From assembly GCF_002760435.1 (NCBI RefSeq), contig NZ_AUUU01000013.1, forward strand, positions 1 through 64,000: 64,000 nucleotides of DNA, given 5' to 3'. The notes below the pieces were generated by a model, which saw only the letters and a list, made by a program, of their open reading frames with translations, was not told the DNA's origin and searched no databases. The translations under genes and the position numbers were made by a program. Numbering within the stretch: the first letter of the stretch is position 1; every line of letters starts with the position of its first letter. Shown piece after piece: positions 60,511 to 64,000 of this stretch. The stretch is from Clostridium sp. LS. Its GTDB lineage: Bacteria; Bacillota; Clostridia; Clostridiales; Clostridiaceae.

Positions 60511-60586
60511 ATTATCTATTATAATATCATACATTTTACTAGTAGTTTTTTTGAAAGAAATCACAAATAAATACAAGAAAAAATAA

Positions 60587-60718
60587 TGTAAACGTATTAA
60601 AAAAAATACTAATAACTAAAAAAAGTACAAATATTAATTATGATAACATAAAAATAGTACAAATTCATACCAAGATAGCAATAACGTTTACTATATTATA
60701 GATGCTATAATGTAAACA
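60587..60718 (+). promoter_or_regulatory. Operator-like boxes and -10 upstream of the sugar ABC operon
   Basis: TGTAAACGTATTA (60587-60599) and its inverse-type ATAACGTTTACTA (60681-60693) share GTAAACGT, and TGTAAACA recurs at 60711. TATAAT at 60706-60711 is the likely -10. The boxes resemble LacI-family or cre-like sites. The LacI regulator at 54612 is a candidate. Confidence 0.5.
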
Positions 60719-60786
60719 AATACATAACTAATATTAAACAGAAAAAGTTACTTATGTATGAAATTATTTTTAAGGGGGATTCATTT

Positions 60787-62103
60787 ATGAAATTTAAAAA
60801 AATTATGGCAGCAGTTGTAACTGGTATGATGGCATTTAGCTTGATGGCATGTGGTTCATCTTCAAGCAGCAGCAGTAGTACTTCATCATCAAGTAAAGGA
60901 AAAGATGATAAAACAATCACTATTTGGGCTTGGGATGATACCTTCAATATCAAAGCTGCAAACATGGCAAAGGAAAGATATTTAAAGAATCATCCAGATG
61001 TAACAATTAATGTTGTAAGTATGGCACAAGATGACGTAGTACAAAAATTAAATACAAGTCTTTCTTCAGGAACATATGACGGACTTCCAAATGTAGTATT
61101 AATTGAAGATTATAGGATTCAAAATTACCTACAATCATATCCGGGTGAAATAAAAGATTTAAGTGGTAAGGTAGATAAAACTAAATTTGCAGACTATAAA
61201 TTAAATGTAATGTCTGATGGAAGTAAATTCTATGGAGTGCCATTTGATAGTGGTGTAGCAGCATTGTTTTATAGAACAGACTTAATAGAACAAGCAGGAT
61301 ATAAGAAAGAGGATATGAACGATCTTACTTGGGAAAAATTTATTGAAATTGGTAAAGCGGTAAAAGCTAAAACTGGAAAAGCAATGTTAACAATCGATCC
61401 AAGCGATTTAAATCAATTAAGAATCATGATGCAATCAGCAGGTTCATGGTATGTAAAAGAAGATGGTAAAACAGTAAATATCTCTGGTAACCAAGCATTA
61501 AAAGATGCTATCAACATATATAAACAAATGGTTGATGCAGGCATTACAAAACAAGTTTCTGGATGGGACGCATTTTTAGCAGCATTCCAAAAAGGTGACG
61601 TTGCATCAGTACCAAGTGGATGTTGGATTTCTTCTTCAATACAAAAATCAGAAGATCAAAAAGGAAAATGGGCAGTAACAGCTATTCCAAAATTAGGGGC
61701 TAATTCAAAATCAGTAAATGCATCTAATAGCGGTGGTAGCAGCTGGTATGTTCTTGATAAGGTTGGTAATTCAGATTTAGCTGCTGACTTTTTAGCAAGC
61801 ACTTTTGCTTCAGATAAAGATTTAATGAATGATCTAGTGCCAGCAATCGGATTAGTAAGTACATTAAAAGAAGCAAGCACAAGTGACAATTATAGCAAAC
61901 CTGTAGATTTCTATGGCGGTCAAGAAGTATTTAAAGATATGGCAAATTGGACTACAAAAGTTCCAGCTGTAAACTATGGTCTTTACACATATCAATTAGA
62001 AAGCGTTATGTCAGAAGGAATGCAAGCTATAGTTGCAGGGGCTAATGTAGATGAAACCCTTCAAAAGACTCAAGCACAAGCAGAGGCTGCTGTAAGTAAA
62101 TAG
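60787..62103 (+). CDS. Sugar ABC transporter substrate-binding lipoprotein (CUT1 type)
   Basis: This 438-residue extracellular protein has a lipoprotein signal (MAFSLMAC, Cys22), a serine-rich linker (about 24-38), and the family-1 solute-binding fold with TIWAWDDTFNIKAANMAKER near residue 46 and YGVPFDSGVAALFYRTDLIE near 152. The ATG at 60787 follows AAGGGGGA. It leads an operon with two permeases. The sugar is unknown; proximity to treB-treC suggests a glucoside such as trehalose or a related disaccharide. No ATPase gene lies in the window; a shared MsmX-type ATPase is plausible. Confidence 0.92.
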   Translation: MKFKKIMAAVVTGMMAFSLMACGSSSSSSSSTSSSSKGKDDKTITIWAWDDTFNIKAANMAKERYLKNHPDVTINVVSMAQDDVVQKLNTSLSSGTYDGLPNVVLIEDYRIQNYLQSYPGEIKDLSGKVDKTKFADYKLNVMSDGSKFYGVPFDSGVAALFYRTDLIEQAGYKKEDMNDLTWEKFIEIGKAVKAKTGKAMLTIDPSDLNQLRIMMQSAGSWYVKEDGKTVNISGNQALKDAINIYKQMVDAGITKQVSGWDAFLAAFQKGDVASVPSGCWISSSIQKSEDQKGKWAVTAIPKLGANSKSVNASNSGGSSWYVLDKVGNSDLAADFLASTFASDKDLMNDLVPAIGLVSTLKEASTSDNYSKPVDFYGGQEVFKDMANWTTKVPAVNYGLYTYQLESVMSEGMQAIVAGANVDETLQKTQAQAEAAVSK

Positions 62104-62227
62104 TTAGAATATTAAATTAAAAAATTATAAGCACTATTTGTTAAAAATTTAAATAGACATTTAGGTTTATGAAAGGAAATAGCAAGTCAAAAATGCGATG
62201 TATATTTTGTATTAAGACTAGGTGCAC

Positions 62228-62277
62228 CTGAGGGTACATTGTGCCCCTTGAGGGTACATTGTACCCCTTGGGGGTAT
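62228..62277 (+). repeat. Tandem GC-rich hairpin repeats between binding-protein and permease genes
   Basis: A unit of about 20 bases (TGAGGGTACATTGT-CCCC) occurs twice and partly a third time. Each unit is a small palindrome GGGTAC-ATT-GTACCC. The segment is far more GC-rich than its surroundings. The rest of the 376-base gap has no gene; a MLTLEILG octapeptide with GGAGG at 62349 is noted but not called. Confidence 0.8.
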
Positions 62278-62479
62278 AAGTTTAACTAGCTTTAGGCGGA
62301 ATGTTAATTCTACTTGGAAAGTTTCACTTTATGTCAGGTGAGGAGGTAATGCTAACCTTAGAAATATTAGGTTAAATTACAGACGCAGTATCACGCAAAA
62401 TAGACATGTAGATGATGACTTGCTATTTTTTGAATATACCTTAGCCATAGTCTTTATAAATCTTAAAGGAGATGAGAAA

Positions 62480-63373
62480 ATGAAGCGTAAAAGTGTGGCA
62501 GGCCTTAATAGTAAGGAAAATTTATGGGGATGGATTTTCGTATCATTAGGTACATTTTTAATTGGATTATTTGTATTTTATCCCATGATAGAATCTTTAA
62601 TAATGTCACTTCAATCAGGTAAAGGAAATAATTTAAAGTTTAGTGGTGTAGATAATTATATTAGAATGTTCTCGGATGCAACTTTGATAAAATCAATAGG
62701 AAATACTTTTATATATTTATTAGTTCAAGTTCCAGTAATGATTATTTTAGCACTTATTATTGCCTCTGTTCTTAATGATAGGACTTTAAAATTTAGTGGA
62801 TTTTTTAGAACAGCAATTTTCTTACCTTGCGTGGCATCTTTGGTTGGATATTCAGTTATTATTAAAAGTATATTTGCATCAGATGGATTAGTAAATAAAA
62901 TGCTTATGGGCATTCACTTAATTTCAGCACCAATTGAATGGGTTACACATCCAATTTGGGCTAAAGTACTTATTATAATTGCAATTACTTGGAGATGGAC
63001 AGGCTATAACATGATATTTTATTTATCAGGTTTGCAAAATATAGACCATTCAATTTATGAAGCAGCAGAAATTGATGGGGCATCACCATTAAAGAAATTT
63101 ACATCCATAACAGTACCATTATTAAAACCTATAATACTATTTACAACTATTACTTCAACAATCGGTACACTTCAATTATTCGATGAAGTCGTAAACATCA
63201 CAAAAGGTGGTCCTGCTAATGCAACAACTACTATTTCAAAATATATTTATGATTTATGCTTCACATATACACCAGATTTTGGATATGCAACAGCAGTAGC
63301 TTATCTAATTGTTGTTATAGTAGTAATATTAGCTATAATCCAATTTAAAATAGGAGGCGACAAGAATGACTAA
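62480..63373 (+). CDS. Sugar ABC transporter permease 1 (CUT1, MalF-like)
   Basis: This 297-residue permease has about six spans and the EAA loop EAAEIDGASPLKKFTSITVP near residue 195, where the ATPase docks. Start at the ATG after AAAGGAGATG; an earlier in-frame start at 62420 has no ribosome binding site. The stop overlaps the start of the second permease by eight bases, so they are coupled. Together with the lipoprotein it forms a CUT1-type importer. Confidence 0.93.
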   Translation: MKRKSVAGLNSKENLWGWIFVSLGTFLIGLFVFYPMIESLIMSLQSGKGNNLKFSGVDNYIRMFSDATLIKSIGNTFIYLLVQVPVMIILALIIASVLNDRTLKFSGFFRTAIFLPCVASLVGYSVIIKSIFASDGLVNKMLMGIHLISAPIEWVTHPIWAKVLIIIAITWRWTGYNMIFYLSGLQNIDHSIYEAAEIDGASPLKKFTSITVPLLKPIILFTTITSTIGTLQLFDEVVNITKGGPANATTTISKYIYDLCFTYTPDFGYATAVAYLIVVIVVILAIIQFKIGGDKND

Positions 63374-64000
63374 TAAATTTTATAAAGTAATTAAGTATAT
63401 ATTTTTAAGTGTAGCATCCTTTGTTTCTATATTTCCGTTTTTTTGGATGATAATTAGTGCTACTAATAAATCAGTAGATGTAACAAGAGGAAAGTTGCTT
63501 CCAGGAAGTAGTTTTATGGAAAATTTGAATAATCTTTTCAAACCAGATTTAGGCTTTGTCACTTCATTGATTAATTCAGCAGAAATTGCAATTATAACTA
63601 CCGTACTTGCATTACTTGTGTCATCTATATCAGGTTATGGTTTTGAAATATTTAGAACAAAAGCTAGAGATAGGGTATTTAATATTTTACTTTTATCTAT
63701 GATGGTTCCATTTTCAGCAATAATGATTCCATTATTCAAATTCTTTTCAGGTTTGAAAAATTCACCTTTAAGCTTTTTGGGGGTAAACACATTGGCAGCT
63801 GTATTTTTACCAAGTGTATGTACTGCATTCCTAATTTTTTTCTTTAGGCAAAATACAAAGTCATTTCCTAAAGAAATTTTAGAAGCAGCAAGGATAGATG
63901 GATTGGGGGAATTTGGGATTTTCTTTAAAGTATTTTTCCCAACAATGAGAACAACTTATGCAGCAGCGGCAATTATTACATTTATGGGTGCATGGAATGC
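63366..64000 (+). CDS. Sugar ABC transporter permease 2 (CUT1, MalG-like), cut by window end
   Basis: The frame is open to the window edge (at least 211 residues). It starts MTNKFYKVIKYIFLSVASFV, has spans near 10-30, 75-98, 110-128 and 140-165, and the EAA loop EAARIDGLGEFGIFFKVFFP near 178. GGAGG lies eight bases before the ATG, inside the end of the upstream permease gene. The missing 3' part lies beyond the window. Confidence 0.93.
   Translation, partial: MTNKFYKVIKYIFLSVASFVSIFPFFWMIISATNKSVDVTRGKLLPGSSFMENLNNLFKPDLGFVTSLINSAEIAIITTVLALLVSSISGYGFEIFRTKARDRVFNILLLSMMVPFSAIMIPLFKFFSGLKNSPLSFLGVNTLAAVFLPSVCTAFLIFFFRQNTKSFPKEILEAARIDGLGEFGIFFKVFFPTMRTTYAAAAIITFMGAWN

Noticed and set aside
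60705..60965. 86-codon minus-strand frame
   Set aside because: Antisense to the lipoprotein signal and serine linker; produced by the repetitive serine codons.
62228..62277. CRISPR array
   Set aside because: Units are directly adjacent without spacers and only two and a half copies exist.
62349..62375. Octapeptide MLTLEILG with GGAGG before the first permease
   Set aside because: A good ribosome binding site but eight codons; could be a leader peptide, not supportable alone.

Overview
The window looks like chromosome of a low-GC, spore-forming, solvent-producing anaerobe of the Clostridium beijerinckii type. Supporting signs are very AT-rich intergenic DNA, strong GGAGG ribosome binding sites with TTG/GTG starts, an alpha/beta-type small acid-soluble spore protein, Spo0M, the anaerobic (cobalt-early, CbiK/CbiD/CbiG) cobalamin route, an acetoacetate decarboxylase and a GltT-type symporter. 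No tool or search was run; all assignments come from reading motifs.

Layout. (1) 1-8.7 kb: spore protein, a chemotaxis receptor split by a frameshift at an A-run, a glutamate/H+ symporter, and a sulfur block (siroheme reductase, flavin reductase-like protein, methionine gamma-lyase) divergent from a LysR regulator. (2) 8.9-13.1 kb: a metallo-beta-lactamase-fold hydrolase, then a compact regulon in which a secreted cell-wall-binding/ricin-type lectin, a BlaI repressor and a BlaR1 metalloprotease-receptor share BlaI-type operators. The receptor carries the same lectin domain instead of a penicillin-binding sensor. (3) 13.4-22.8 kb: two duplicated sugar-binding proteins without a permease, a three-PAS histidine kinase, KptA, a ketopantoate reductase/acetoacetate decarboxylase pair, and Spo0M.

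(4) 22.9-40.2 kb: an accessory region. It opens with a decayed IS3 element and an Rpn nuclease gene that contains a well-formed internal start for its C-terminal tail, followed by a separate second copy of that tail. After fragments of an integrase and transposases comes a roughly 13-kb array of small, unrelated, individually translated genes resembling immunity proteins (SUKH/SMI1, Imm49-like, CbrC, DUF7832-like, pyrophosphatase-like, PH-like membrane proteins), with several broken by stop codons or reduced to fragments. Only a scrap of possible toxin sequence remains, so this resembles an orphan immunity-gene archipelago.

(5) 40.2-53.7 kb: tRNA-Glu(CTC), a candidate non-coding transcript, small membrane and His-rich proteins, an FAD-dependent dehydrogenase, a lone holin-like gene, and a cobalamin-riboswitch-led operon cbiK-cbiA-cbiC-(DUF1232)-cbiD-cbiE-cbiT-cbiL-(membrane protein)-cbiF-cbiG. 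cbiH and cbiJ are absent from the window. (6) 54.6-64.0 kb: carbohydrate use. A LacI regulator, a long inverted repeat, TreR divergent from the trehalose PTS (treB) and phosphotrehalase (treC), then a lipoprotein and two permeases of a CUT1-type sugar ABC transporter, the last permease cut by the window end.
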